A stretch of 64,000 nt of DNA from Ambrosia x helenae (Eukaryota; Streptophyta; Magnoliopsida; Asterales; Asteraceae), in assembly GCA_030844895.1 (NCBI GenBank), contig CM061231.1, forward strand, positions 33,427,149 through 33,491,148, read 5' to 3'. The translations under genes and the position numbers were made by a program. Position 1 is the stretch's first letter; every line of letters starts with the position of its first letter. Positions 12,542-25,354 of this stretch are shown here, one piece after another. The notes below the pieces were generated by a model that made no database searches, was not told where the DNA came from, and saw nothing but the letters and a program-made list of their open reading frames with translations.

Positions 12542-13710
12542 TCACTTGGCTTCAACAGTAACAGGTACTGGTATCGGCGCTCCCTTTGGGAACAAATAAG
12601 GATACTTAGACTTCATCTGATCCTCTCATTCCCACGTGAACTCCAGTGCACGATTGGAGTTCCAACGAACTTCAACAATACGGATTTTACTCCGACGAAG
12701 GATACGAATCTTATAATCCAAGATCGCAACCGGTTCCTCAACGATAGACAGATGATAATCGACCTTGATCTCTTCGTGAGGAACGATGAGTGTTTCGTAA
12801 GTCAGACACTTTTTAAGATTTGAGACATGGAACACATTATTATGCACGTTACTGAGCTCAGCTGGTAAGTCAAGTTTGTATGCTACCGGCCCAATCCGTT
12901 CCAGAATTACGAACGGTCTGACATAGTGAGGATTCAGTTTACCACGCATCCAAACACGTATAACGCCTTTACATGGAGAGGCTTTCAAAAGATGTCGCCA
13001 ACATAGAATTCCAATGGTTTGCGACAACGATCGGCATAGCTCTTTTGACGATTCCGAGCTGTTGCAAACGATTACAAATCTATACAATCTTATCGGAAGT
13101 TTCATACACAAAATCTGGACAAGTGAGCTGACTCTCGCCCACCTCAGACCAAAAAAGAGGAGACCGATAGTTCCATCCGTAAAGAGCTTCGAACGGAGCT
13201 GCATTAAAACTAGAATGGTAGCTGTTGTTGTAAGAGAATTCCACCAATGGTAGATGACTCTCCCAACTATTGCCAAAATCGATTATACATGCACGAAGCA
13301 TATCTTCTAGCGTTTGAATCGTCGGCTCACTTTTACCATCGGTTTGCGGATGATAAGCCGTACTCAAGTTCAACTAAGTACCCAATGCCTTTTTCAAGGC
13401 CTTCCAGAAATGCGAAGTGAAAACGAGAATCACAATTAGAGATGATGGAAACAGGCACCCCGTGCCGAGAAACCACTTCCTTAAGATAAATGCGAGCTAA
13501 GCGCTCCAAACTGTCCCTTTCCTTAATAGCTAGAAAGTGTGCAGACTTTGTCAACTGATTGACAATCACCCAAATAGTATCACAACCGCTTAGTGATCTC
13601 GGAAACCTGGTTACAAAATCCATAGTGATTCGTTCCCACTTTCATACATGAATTTTAGGTTGCTAAATAAGACCAAACGACTTCTGATACTCATTAATAC
13701 AAAGGTTCAA
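12542..13710 (-). pseudogene. integrase (C-terminal pol) of Ty3/gypsy element E
   Basis: Reading leftwards, the frames carry YQKSFGLI and KWERITMDFVTRFPRS at the start of the integrase core, then DTIWVIVNQLTKSAHFLAI, an STAYHPQTDGKSE block and NNSYHSSFNAAPFEALYG, then the C-terminal SNVHNNVFHVSNLKKC and VRWNSNRALEFTWE. That order is typical of chromovirus (Tekay/Del-like) integrases. Damage: TAG and TGA between the two first motifs, frameshifts near 13340 and 13270, and a TGA after FTWE before the natural end VTVEAK at 12542. RT and RNase H are absent; the upstream side is cut near 13710. It is a dead copy. Confidence 0.85.
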
Positions 13711-14175
13711 CCACAGGATTATTTTTGCATTACTTACGTGTGTGTTAGAGTCATAGAAGGACACAAAACCCTAATGTAAGGTAAATTGGTGATTGCGGTC
13801 CGGAACGTAATCATGAATTTACAGGTACGTTAAGGTAGTGTGAAATTCTATCAAGGTTTTTCGGTAAATAACCAATTATAAACTCTAGATACCGGGTAGT
13901 TCATTTAGTCTTTCTATAGTCCATCAACTCATTTCTTTTAGGACTCTTAAAACTTAAGATTCTTATTCTCCTTGCTATTTCAGACGAACCTAAGCTAATC
14001 CTTAAAACTCACACACATCAATCCTTCCATCCAAACTATTCGAAACAGTTTATTCTATTACCTACGAAATTCATGACGTGCCTTAACTCAAATTTTCCAA
14101 ACCACAGATGTCTTAATTCCTTAACCTTATGTTTCTAATAACTTCGGAACGAAGTTCCCAAAAGTAGGGGAGACT
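13711..14175 (+). mobile_element. 3' interior of element H with polypurine tract
   Basis: From about 13750 the sequence matches 21650-22150 of element G (GTCATAGAAGGAC, CCGGAACGTAATCATGAA). It ends in AAAAGTAGGGGAGAC, the polypurine tract, directly before the LTR. No coding frame. The left limit is the junction with the E integrase. Confidence 0.65.
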
Positions 14176-14318
14176 GTAACATCGCGCATTTTTTTCCCAA
14201 GTTTTGAGTTAATCAAATCACCACTTTACCCACTATATACTTGTATTATTATATATACATATATATGTATTCTTTTATTTATTTATTTTTAAAAAAACCA
14301 CTTTATACTTCTAATATA

Positions 14319-14355
<37 letters not shown>

Positions 14356-16624
14356 TGGGACATTATAGATTTTTTTTACAAGAATAAGCCAAAACAACAA
14401 CCCAAACAAAACCAACCTCTGAGCCCAAACGACAGCATGGCCCAATAGCGGATCCGGCCCAACTCCCTGTGACTCGGCCCAATTTCACCTTCCTTCCTTG
14501 CTGCATGTTTCGAACCAGCTACCATGAAGAGAACCCAACCTACAATTGTGTAATTGATCTATTTCAGGCAACCATAATCAAATTAAAGGGGCGCATACTT
14601 GATTAACAATAATCTACGCATCAATCCTAACCAGAAATCACTCTAATCCAACTAAAAATCGTGCTATCATACTCGAATTGACCAAGCCTTGGTCAAACTT
14701 TCCAAATCACTGAAATTATATGTAATAATATAAATTGGACTCTCCCTATCATTCTCTATGAGCCGAAAATCACAAACCCCACCTCATAAAACACCTACTG
14801 TCTCGCAAACCTTTGGATTTTGAAGTTTCTTGTCGTGTACTTGGCTAGCGTGTTCATCGTGTATATCACTGGTATGAATCAAATTTGTTATATCTATGCT
14901 TTAATCGGCCCCTTACAATCCTTAACCCCATGATTAATTGGTCGTTAATAACGTCATAATCAGATTGCAATTCTAGGGCTTGTTCTTATTTATTTGGGGA
15001 AGATGACCATGTTGTGTGTTCAATAAGTATTTTTAATGTTGAAACACAAACAAATCTGATGCCCAGACCAGTTGGTGTGGACAACCTTTATGCTGGAATC
15101 AAACCGCTAGGGACGCGGGTTCGATCCCCAGCATCATCATATATTTTTTTTGAACCTTTTCTTTTATATTTTTCTTGTTATTATCTTTTAAATAATTTTA
15201 AAATACCTAAAATGATTTATAAATTCTCCAAATTTTATCTTATGTTATGTAAACAATAAAGTTTATCATACAATTTTTAGTTTTTCAAAAATCATTTATT
15301 TATTATATATTATAAATATTACAAGTTTATTCCTTAATAATTTTAATATTCTATAAAAAAATATCAAAACGACTTTATAAAATTCCACAAAAATTATTCT
15401 AAGTTTATAAATCAATAAACATTTCTGAAATAAATTTTATTTCAGAAAAATCATTTATTTAATATTTTTAATCGATTTTTGTTATTTTAATCATAAATAA
15501 ATTATAATAAATTCATTTTTCAATATTTTTACACCAAAATTGTATATAAATTATTTCTATCCATTTAGAACAGAAATACAAATTTAAATTTAAAAATTCT
15601 TTAATTTTTATATTTTTAGATATTAAAGTTATATTAATAGAAATAAATAGACTAAATATTCAAGTTTTAAGAAAATAATTTTATAAAAATTATTTTCATA
15701 CTTAAAACCTTATAATACGATCATCCTTAATCAAAAACTTACAAAAAGACTTTGTTTATTTATTTTTTGAATTTCTTTTATTTATTAAACAATTTATTTA
15801 ATAATTAAACGAATCCTTATCCCCAAATTAGGAACCCTAGAAAATACTTGTATGACTAGAAAGACTTAGACTTATTTATTACCTTAAATATAGGGCAATA
15901 CTTGGCAACGTTGGACTATACTTATTCTATTTCACGAGACTTAACACTTTGCTAAGGTGAGTTTACATAGCCCCTTTTTCTGTTTTACATTTTGGGGTGA
16001 AACATGTTTAAACATTTTATACACTATCATTTACTCATGATTCAATTACACTATCATTTACTCATTCTATCATTTGACTGTAATAAAAAGACACAGTACA
16101 ATCATTAACATTGATCAAGCCGCCTGTTTAGATTATAGCGCTATAGGTCTGACAAACCCACCCCCCGCATAAATTCAGGGATGATCGATAACAGTTACAC
16201 TTTTACTAACTTGCGAGTTAGGTCTCAGTCGACACAAGGTTTGATTGTACAAAAGACGCATTGTTACATGTCGGACTCATATTCTATCATTACTCATCAT
16301 TATGCTTCAAATATGATTGTTGCACAACATATTGTTTTCAACTATATGCAAAACCTATGTATTCTCACCAACTATTTATAGTTGACCCCCCCATATTTCC
16401 AACTTAACATGTTTCAGGTTTATTTGCTATTGGAAGTTGTACAAGCCTTGGATCACATAGGAGCTTTGGACCTAGTTTATATAAATCAACTTTATGTATT
16501 TATTAAATTGCATGACAAATTGTAAATTGTTAATATTATTCAACTTTCATTTAGTACCATGAGCTATTGAACAATCATCACTACGTGACACCTCGATGTT
16601 TCCGCCATCGGTTGGGGTGTTACA
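14176..16624 (+). mobile_element. 3' LTR of element H
   Basis: This 2,449-bp LTR runs from TGTAACATCGCGC to GGTTGGGGTGTTACA. It is a diverged relative of the element G LTRs: the same terminus, the same AT-rich middle, and a tRNA-like word at the same relative place. It contains a (TAA)n microsatellite at 14327-14355. The flank after it is CTTTG; a matching flank was not found, as the 5' part is missing. Confidence 0.75.
15065..15128 (+). other. tRNA-like (pol III A/B box) module in LTR H
   Basis: AGACCAGTTGGTGTGG resembles an A box, and GGTTCGATCCC (15118-15128) fits the B box GGTTCGANNCC. The spacing is like a tRNA-derived SINE head, and a T-rich run follows. It corresponds in position to 18035-18087 in the G LTR. 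Confidence 0.4.
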
Positions 16625-17061
16625 CTTTGGGTGGTTCAACATGACTTTAAACGCACGCAATGTGTGGAGCTACAGTTGTACTTGAACTTGAACCAGCTAG
16701 AGATGAAGAAGCACCACCATGGTATAGCTCTGGGTTCTGAGGAACTTGTGCTCCTTTTGCCTTCCTCTTTTCTTCCATCTCTTTATTTTCAAGTTGGTAC
16801 GCATCATTTTCCTTGAGTACCTCGATGTGTTGATTCCAGTATGGTGGCAACGCATCAGCAAACTTTTCCACTAGCTCAGACATCGGTATGTTAATCTCAT
16901 AGCTTGGAAGCTCGGTCAGTAAATGACAATACCTCGGAATCAACTCCTTCAGCGTCTCATTTCCCATATAGCTGAAGTTCTCAAACTCTTTTCGTAACTC
17001 CTCCATCCTTAACTTCCTCGTCTTCTCATTCCCATCATGACGATTTCTTAACATGTCCCAC
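16625..17061 (-). pseudogene. Copia gag of element F, second part (split by element G)
   Basis: On the minus strand, from 17061, the frame continues the gag of 24737-25324: after the G insertion and its CCCAC target duplication are set aside, the two parts join in frame. It carries a UBN2-type Copia Gag (motifs ELRKEFENFSYMGNETLKEL, RYCHLLTELPSYEI, FADALPPYWNQHIEVL) followed by a lysine/glutamate-rich segment. A TAA ends the frame at 16647, before any zinc knuckle, and the H LTR cuts the element at 16624. Gag of this type forms the particle that carries element RNA. Confidence 0.8.
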
Positions 17062-17303
17062 TGTGACATCCGTCACTTTTCTTTAAATAATAATAATAAT
17101 ATAAATAAAAAAATTCAGATTTCATATAGATACATTTTTTTTTTCTTATCATCTCTAAAACCAACCCAAACCAAACCATAACCAAACCCCTTTCCCTTAT
17201 TTTTCGGCCCAAAGATCTGGCCCAAACCCAACAGCCCATCAGCTGGCCCATCTCCTCCTTTCCCTTCCCTTAACCTGTTAAACAAAAAAAAAAAAAAAAA
17301 AAA

Positions 17304-17392
17304 AAGAGTTGCTGTCGCCCGGATTCGAACCCGGGTAGACGACCGGTTCAAACACTACACAACACACACTAACCATCTGAGCTACATCGTTC
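17304..17392 (-). other. tRNA-derived module followed by a T run, in G 5' LTR
   Basis: The minus strand has an A box (TAGCTCAGATGGTTAG, 17369-17384) and a B box (GGTTCGAATCC, 17321-17331) inside a clear T arm (CCCGGGTTCGAATCCGGG). A run of 22 T follows, which would end pol III transcription. The acceptor stem does not pair (3 of 7 positions), so it is not a working tRNA gene; it looks like a tRNA-derived retroposon. Confidence 0.55.
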
Positions 17393-18018
17393 TTTTGTTT
17401 TGATATAAACATAAATTATATAAAAACACATTTAATTCTGCTGCTTCTTTCCCTTCCTGTACGTGAGATGCAGACAAATGTGGGTGACCAAAAATCAATA
17501 ATTGACCTTGCATTCATGCTAATTACTAGGAGACAATTGGTCTATAATCTCGCACATAGTCAATGATACAACCTTTCCAAACTTTAACCAACATTAATCA
17601 CAAACTTTCAGCTCAATCTCAACAATCACGCGTTTGACCATATGATTGGTCAAAGGATTGAAATTTTCCAAATTGAAATCATATTATTTATAGACGCCTC
17701 CTAACTGATCAGATTAGTCCGAAAACTTGTTCATCACACTCAAACTTTCGCACACCTACATCCTCGTTGTTCAATCCTAAATGGTTGACTACTTCGTTTG
17801 ACTCGATTTGTGGGAGCATGCTAGCCGTAGGTATATGTTTAAACCATCTATATGTTTGTTTTGTTAGTCCCGAATCATAACCCTATGATCACGTTCATAA
17901 ATCTGTTCTGTAATGGGGTTATTATAATTGATTGAAATCTAGGGTTCTTGAGCCTATTATTTGGGGAAGATGATGATTAATCATATCTGTTTTTATATTT
18001 TAACAAACGAGAATATCA

Positions 18019-18092
18019 ACCAACTGATCCACAGATCAGTTGGTGGTTCGAAAGCTTGAACCGGCCCTAGGGCTAGGGTTCGACTCCCACTA
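18019..18092 (+). other. second tRNA-like module in G 5' LTR
   Basis: A-box-like GATCAGTTGGTGG (18035-18047) and B box GGTTCGACTCC (18077-18087), followed by a run of six T. It occupies the same place as 15065-15128 in the older LTR H, so it predates their split. Confidence 0.4.
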
Positions 18093-19646
18093 TGAACAAA
18101 CAATTTTTTGGTTATTCCTTATACATATATTATCTCTATTTTTTTTTAAAATCGTTTTAAAATACTAAAACTAATTTATAAATTCTATAAAATTTATTTT
18201 ATGCTTTTCCACTGATAAGGTTCATCATCCAATTTTTAGTTTTCAAAAATTTACCTATGTAATATATATAATAAATAATTCAAGTTTATTCAATTTTATT
18301 TATAAAATTCTATAAAAATATCTAAACGATTTTATAAAATTCCACAAAAATTATCCCAAACTTGTATAACAATATACATTTCAGAAATAATTTTTATTTC
18401 TGAAAAACCGCAAGTTTTATATTTTTAATTAATTTTTGTTTATTTTTATCATAAATAATTTATAATAAATTCATTTTTCAATATTTTTGCACCAAAATTT
18501 TATATAAATTATTTCTAACTATCTAGAACTGAAATACAATTTTTAAAACAGAAATTCTTTGATTTTAATATTTTTAGATATTAAAGTCATATTTTGACAA
18601 TTTGAAATAATTAGATTAAATATTCTATTTTCAAGAAAATAATTGTATAAAAATTATTTTCATACTTAAAACCTTACGTTGTGACTATACTCAACTTAGA
18701 TTTTACAAAGAGACTTTTATTTATTTATTTATTAAATTCCTTATACTTAATAAACAATTCATTAATTAATCAAATAAACGTTTATCCCCAATTCGAAGCC
18801 CTAGAAATACATGTATCCTAGAGTTATTTCCCTTACACGTTATCAAATTCTTTAGGTTGATCATTTGGGATAATTTCCAACACATATCTCGTTGTCCAAG
18901 TTCAATTTCAAGTTATTACGTGAATTGTGAGTATTCCTACCCCTTTTTGCATTTATACATTTTTGGGGTGTTACATGTACACTATTACAATTTCAAATAC
19001 AAGTTTACATTTTTACAATACAATTCTAGTACTATGTGCATTGCTTACAACGTGCTTTATGCTTAGACATTACATGTGGATTACATTTGTACTTAGTGAA
19101 ATCATTAACATGGTACAAGCCGACCTTAACATTGGATAGCGCTATTTGGATTGACAACCCGCCTAGATTGATTCTCCCCCTTTTTCATCGGAGAATCCGT
19201 GGCCAGTGTTAAGTTATCATCCATTTATTGGTTGAGTACACTACAGTTCATACAGTACATTATACAGTCACAGGGTTGATTTCGCTCATTTGTATGATAC
19301 ATAGTTTACATATTTGCACTGTAGCTTGCACTTGAATTGTATAACTTTTTAACCTACTATATATATCAAATCTAGGAATGCTCACCAACATTTCATATGT
19401 TGACCAAATCTATTTTGTACATGTTTCAGGTGCAGTTTGATCTAGTGCTTTAACAAGAGATACTTAGTGCATTATTTTGAATCAGTTATTTCATTATTTA
19501 CATTTCATTTAAGACTTTGTATTTTCCATTTCCATGTAAGACAATTTTGGATTATTCAATAATATTTACATTTTAGTACCATGAGCTTTTGAACAATCGT
19601 CACTACGTGGCACCTCGATGATTCCGCCATCGGTTGGGGTGTTACA

Positions 19647-22151
19647 GATTGGTATCAGAGCCATGGTTATAGGGAACTAGGTTATTAGATAAAATGGCCT
19701 AGACTATAACCGAACTTTAACTTGCATGCATAATATTTCCTGAATTACCTTACCCCTCATTTCCCTCTACTTTCCTTCTTCTATCTTTCCCTTCTTCTCT
19801 CTCTGCATTCTTCTCATCCTTCATCATGGTGCATAGAGATGGTGTCCTACAGAGAGTGGAAAGTTTACACCATCGTGGAACGAGAGCAGTACCTTTCTTG
19901 AAGACCCTCTTAGGCATAATGCCTACTCTTATTTTTGCTCCTTCAAAGATGTTGAACTTTAATGAGTGTGATAAGGACACGTGCAATCTGGAAGGGTGGA
20001 TGCCTGTACACTGGGTTTTCTGGCATAGGCAAGCATAGCGCATAAATCCATTTACGGACCTGTTATGCTTACCTGGGGATTCCTGGAGTGAGTGTCCACT
20101 TATAGGCTAAAGCATGTCTTCTTTGATCACCATTGGGTTCAATTCCTTTGAAAAGTCAACGTTCTTGTTGGGCTTTACAGCTAGACAAGGGCACTCCAAG
20201 CATTTTATGCAAGCTTTTTCAATAATACTCTCTCGATTCATATACAATATTTTGTATTTCATGATTTTCATATATTGCTTACAAGTTCATACTTTCATAA
20301 CCATCTATGGATTTCACAATCACACTTCACCTTACCCTCTTAGCTACTTTTTAAATATTCAACACCCTACCCAAATCATATTATTTCTTTTCTCCACATA
20401 TTATTTATTTTAAAAACTATAACCTCATACTTTAGCACAAACTAAAGATTTTTAAACTAGTTGTATTACCTAGCAACTTTACAAAGTACATATTTTCCTC
20501 GAACTTAAATTCAATTGATTATTTATTGACGTAACAAACGATTTTGTTTTAAACTATTACAAAGCCTACTTAGCTTGTACTATTTAACAACTTTTGCCTT
20601 ATGTACAAAACCAAATTTTGAAAATATTTATTTGGAATAATATCTAATCTTTAGATTTTCCATCAACACTCACCCATTTTCAACTTGTTCAAATTTTTAC
20701 AATATTTTGCATATACCACAATCATGTTTTCTTATACACTTGATTATAACCTTTGATCCAAACCCCAAAATTTACACTGCTATATAATCTCCTTACTATA
20801 AAATAAACTCTTTATCAACTACCTTCACATTCACCATCTCTCACAACCTTGATTCTGCTTCAAAAATTTTTCATCATCCTCTCAAGAACTAAATTCATGT
20901 CCTTCACCTTCTCACACATGAGCTAGTTACCCATGCTAATCAAACTACTAAAAACCTGATACTTGATTCTACAGGATTTTTCCAAAACATCATTGTTTAT
21001 GAAACTTGATTTTCCCTTAATTTGATTATTCACTGTACATTTAATTATTCATGATACTCGTGTTTTCATTTTCTTGATCTTATTATCATTTTGTACCCAA
21101 TTATGACATACTCATAGGCATATAACATCTAGAGATTTCCTTGCATGCTATTATGTACGAACACAAATTGGTAATCTATCATATTGGTTACGTTATCGTA
21201 CACTTACATTTATTTGAAACGTTTAGACTTGATACTTGATTTTACAGAGCTTTTCTAAGAAAACATCATTGCTTATTATATGAAACTTGATTTTTCCTTT
21301 AACTTGACTATTCACTGAACATCTAATTATTCATGATACTCGTACAACATTTAATTATTCATGATAACACTTACACTTAATGGTTGTAGTACTTACAAAC
21401 TTGCTTGCATAAACATGCTATCAATTTACAATTTATGTGAATAATAATTGTTGCACTTAATAGAAGTCATCATGCCTTTTTCAACAGTCGGGAGAGGCCC
21501 TACAACCTGCTCCACGACTGGTGGAGGCTATCGAACATACTCAACGATTGGTAGAGGTCACTATGCCTTTTCAAACAGTCGGGAGAGGCCCTACAACCTA
21601 CTCCACGGCTGGTGGAGGCTAACGAACCTGCGCAACAATCGGTGGGGTCATAGAAGGACGCAAAACCTTAATGTAAGGTAAATTGATGATTCCGGTCCGG
21701 AACGTAATCATGAATTTACAGGTACATTAGGGTAGTGTGAAATTCTATTAGAGTTTTTGGTAGGCGTCCAGTACGTTTTCAAGGTATCAAAGGTGTGGAG
21801 GGTTAGCTGCGGTACACCCTGTATACAAACACTAATGATGCATTGAAAGTGAGACTGGAAGTCGGATCAGGAACAAACTCTGTTTGCTTGTAGTTCATTT
21901 GGTCTTGTTATAGTCAATCAACTCATACATTTATCATAGGATTCCTAAAACTTGAAATTTGGTGAATTACTAGATTCTTATTCTCCTCATTATTCGAGAC
22001 GAACCTAACCCAATCCTTAACTCACATCTACCAAACCTCTTACCCAATCATTCGAGTTTTCCAAACCACTGCTACCTTAATTTCTACCCAAGCATCCATA
22101 ACCCTATGTCTCAAATAACTTCGGGACGAAGTTTCTAAAAGTAGGGGATGC
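19647..22151 (+). mobile_element. interior of element G, non-coding
   Basis: The primer-binding site is at 19649-19666 (complementary to initiator Met tRNA). About 2.3 kb of pyrimidine-rich and AT-rich sequence with no conserved frame follows, then a short tandem repeat at 21482-21660, then the block shared with element H (21640-22136) and the polypurine tract. Frames of up to 99 codons occur but show no domain. Confidence 0.75.
21482..21660 (+). repeat. six-copy ~30-bp minisatellite in element G
   Basis: Units start at 21482, 21512, 21542, 21574, 21603 and 21633, each a variant of CAACAGTCGGGAGAGGC / CCACGACTGGTGGAGGC. Two longer units of about 92 bp (three copies each) can be seen. The ~10-codon period could be a relic of a glycine-rich gag segment. 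Confidence 0.65.
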
Positions 22152-24736
22152 TGTGACATCCGTCACTTTTCTTTAAATAATAATAATAATATAAATAAAA
22201 AAATTCAGATTTCATATAGATACATTTTTTTTTTCTTATCATCTCTAAAACCAACCCAAACCAAACCATAACCAAACCCCTTTCCCTTATTTTTCGGCCC
22301 AAAGATCTGGCCCAAACCCAACAGCCCATCAGCTGGCCCATCTCCTCCTTTCCCTTCCCTTAACCTGTTAAACAAAAAAAAAAAAAAAAAAAAGAGTTGC
22401 TGTCGCCCGGATTCGAACCCGGGTAGACGACCGGTTCAAACACTACACAACACACACTAACCATCTGAGCTACATCGTTCTTTTGTTTTGATATAAACAT
22501 AAATTATATAAAAACACATTTAATTCTGCTGCTTCTTTCCCTTCCTGTACGTGAGATGCAGACAAATGTGGGTGACCAAAAATCAATAATTGACCTTGCA
22601 TTCATGCTAATTACTAGGAGACAATTGGTCTATAATCTCGCACATAGTCAATGATACAACCTTTCCAAACTTTAACCAACATTAATCACAAACTTTCAGC
22701 TCAATCTCAACAATCACGCGTTTGACCATATGATTGGTCAAAGGATTGAAATTTTCCAAATTGAAATCATATTATTTATAGACGCCTCCTAACTGATCAG
22801 ATTAGTCCGAAAACTTGTTCATCACACTCAAACTTTCGCACACCTACATCCTCGTTGTTCAATCCTAAATGGTTGACTACTTCGTTTGACTCGATTTGTG
22901 GGAGCATGCTAGCCGTAGGTATATGTTTAAACCATCTATATGTTTGTTTTGTTAGTCCCGAATCATAACCCTATGATCACGTTCATAAATCTGTTCTGTA
23001 ATGGGGTTATTATAATTGATTGAAATCTAGGGTTCTTGAGCCTATTATTTGGGGAAGATGATGATTAATCATATCTGTTTTTATATTTTAACAAACGAGA
23101 ATATCAACCAACTGATCCACAGATCAGTTGGTGGTTCGAAAGCTTGAACCGGCCCTAGGGCTAGGGTTCGACTCCCACTATGAACAAACAATTTTTTGGT
23201 TATTCCTTATACATATATTATCTCTATTTTTTTTTAAAATCGTTTTAAAATACTAAAACTAATTTATAAATTCTATAAAATTTATTTTATGCTTTTCCAC
23301 TGATAAGGTTCATCATCCAATTTTTAGTTTTCAAAAATTTACCTATGTAATATATATAATAAATAATTCAAGTTTATTCAATTTTATTTATAAAATTCTA
23401 TAAAAATATCTAAACGATTTTATAAAATTCCACAAAAATTATCCCAAACTTGTATAACAATATACATTTCAGAAATAATTTTTATTTCTGAAAAACCGCA
23501 AGTTTTATATTTTTAATTAATTTTTGTTTATTTTTATCATAAATAATTTATAATAAATTCATTTTTCAATATTTTTGCACCAAAATTTTATATAAATTAT
23601 TTCTAACTATCTAGAACTGAAATACAATTTTTAAAACAGAAATTCTTTGATTTTAATATTTTTAGATATTAAAGTCATATTTTGACAATTTGAAATAATT
23701 AGATTAAATATTCTATTTTCAAGAAAATAATTGTATAAAAATTATTTTCATACTTAAAACCTTACGTTGTGACTATACTCAACTTAGATTTTACAAAGAG
23801 ACTTTTATTTATTTATTTATTAAATTCCTTATACTTAATAAACAATTCATTAATTAATCAAATAAACGTTTATCCCCAATTCGAAGCCCTAGAAATACAT
23901 GTATCCTAGAGTTATTTCCCTTACACGTTATCAAATTCTTTAGGTTGATCATTTGGGATAATTTCCAACACATATCTCGTTGTCCAAGTTCAATTTCAAG
24001 TTATTACGTGAATTGTGAGTATTCCTACCCCTTTTTGCATTTATACATTTTTGGGGTGTTACATGTACACTATTACAATTTCAAATACAAGTTTACATTT
24101 TTACAATACAATTCTAGTACTATGTGCATTGCTTACAACGTGCTTTATGCTTAGACATTACATGTGGATTACATTTGTACTTAGTGAAATCATTAACATG
24201 GTACAAGCCGACCTTAACATTGGATAGCGCTATTTGGATTGACAACCCGCCTAGATTGATTCTCCCCCTTTTTCATCGGAGAATCCGTGGCCAGTGTTAA
24301 GTTATCATCCATTTATTGGTTGAGTACACTACAGTTCATACAGTACATTATACAGTCACAGGGTTGATTTCGCTCATTTGTATGATACATAGTTTACATA
24401 TTTGCACTGTAGCTTGCACTTGAATTGTATAACTTTTTAACCTACTATATATATATCAAATCTAGGAATGCTCACCAACATTTCATATGTTGACCAAATC
24501 TATTTTGTACATGTTTCAGGTGCAGTTTGATCTAGTGCTTTAACAAGAGATACTTAGTGCATTATTTTGAATCAGTTATTTCATTATTTACATTTCATTT
24601 AAGACTTTGTATTTTCCATTTCCATGTAAGACAATTTTGGATTATTCAATAATATTTACATTTTAGTACCATGAGCTTTTGAACAATCGTCACTACGTGG
24701 CACCTCGATGATTCCGCCATCGGTTGGGGTGTTACA
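22152..24736 (+). mobile_element. 3' LTR of element G
   Basis: Same as 17062-19646 apart from the two microsatellite length changes. Its tRNA-like words are at about 22392-22480 (minus) and 23107-23180 (plus). It is followed by the target duplication CCCAC. Confidence 0.9.
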
Positions 24737-25324
24737 CCCACAATTGTTTAGAAGTGGTGCACGACCCAAACTGATGTAAGAGATCAGTGTTAATGGCCTG
24801 GGACAGTTGGGAAAACGCCTTCTTTTCCACAGCAAATTTCTTTTTCTCGTCTTCAGCAAGACTTTCTAACGGAATTGGCTCACCCGTGTTCTCCAAGATC
24901 GGAGCAACATAACCCTTAGCTATCATTTGCCACGCTTCCGTTCCTTCTAATCCCATTCCCTCAAGGTGAATCTTGAACTTGGTCTTCCATGTGTTGTAGT
25001 CTACCATTTCCATCAACTTTGGTGGACGGCTCCCACTACCTGAAGATAAGTCTTGAATAAGTGTTGAAATCGCGTTGGTAGTCTGAGAGTGAACCGCCGC
25101 TGCTGCTACTCCCCATTAATCAGCCATCGGTTGTGGTTGTGGTTGTACAACTTGTTGGGGCATAGAACTAGTCATCGCCATATAGTTAATCGGTTGTGAT
25201 GGTTGACTAGACTTATGAGCAGCTGTTGACCAAGGATCCATAGTTGTCTGCTGTTGTGGTGTTGTATTAGGTCGTGGTGTTGTAGGAAAATTCCACATAT
25301 CGATCTGAAAATGATTAAACACGA
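24737..25324 (-). pseudogene. Copia gag of element F, first part
   Basis: The frame starts at the ATG at 25322 with a proline/glutamine-rich N terminus. It has one TAA near 25115 (after PQPQPMAD), then continues with MVDYNTWKTKFKIHLEGMG, the N-terminal Copia Gag domain (tryptophan-containing substrate-like segment), through AFSQLSQAINTDLLHQFG to KQLW at the G insertion. Together with 16625-17061 it makes a Gag lacking the zinc knuckle. The stop and the split make it inactive. Confidence 0.8.
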
Positions 25325-25354
25325 AACAATTAGAAAAATTTCACAACAGTTTCT

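Larger units (their letters stand above)
17062..19646 (+). mobile_element. 5' LTR of element G
   Basis: It starts TGTGACATCCGTCAC and ends GGTTGGGGTGTTACA, followed after two bases by the primer-binding site. It includes two tRNA-like words in opposite orientations and a 22-base A run (17284-17305). Reading frames inside it recur in the other LTR only because the DNA is identical; none looks coding. Confidence 0.9.
17062..24736 (+). mobile_element. complete non-coding LTR retrotransposon G (LARD-like)
   Basis: The 7,675-bp element has LTRs of 2,585 bp each, TG..CA ends, a primer-binding site (TTGGTATCAGAGCCATGG from 19649), a polypurine tract (AAAAGTAGGGGATGC, 22137-22151) and a 5-bp target duplication CCCAC (17057-17061 and 24737-24741). 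The 2.5-kb interior has no gag or pol. The only LTR differences I saw are one A-run (22 versus 20) and one TA-run (two bases), so it moved very recently, using proteins from another element. It sits inside the gag of element F. Confidence 0.9.

Noticed and set aside
12518..12823. 101-codon plus-strand frame over the integrase end, and 13014-13253
   Set aside because: Antisense shadows of the gypsy integrase.
17304..17392. Functional tRNA gene
   Set aside because: A and B boxes and the T arm are good, but the acceptor stem pairs at only 3 of 7 positions and the anticodon arm is unclear; it is repeated in the other LTR as part of the element.
18857..19139. Two overlapping frames found again at 23945-24227
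   Set aside because: They recur only because the two LTRs are identical; one frame shadows the other and neither has a domain.
19750..20043. Opposed 97- and 70-codon frames at the start of the G interior
   Set aside because: Neither resembles Gag; the region is pyrimidine-rich leader and the frames overlap on opposite strands.
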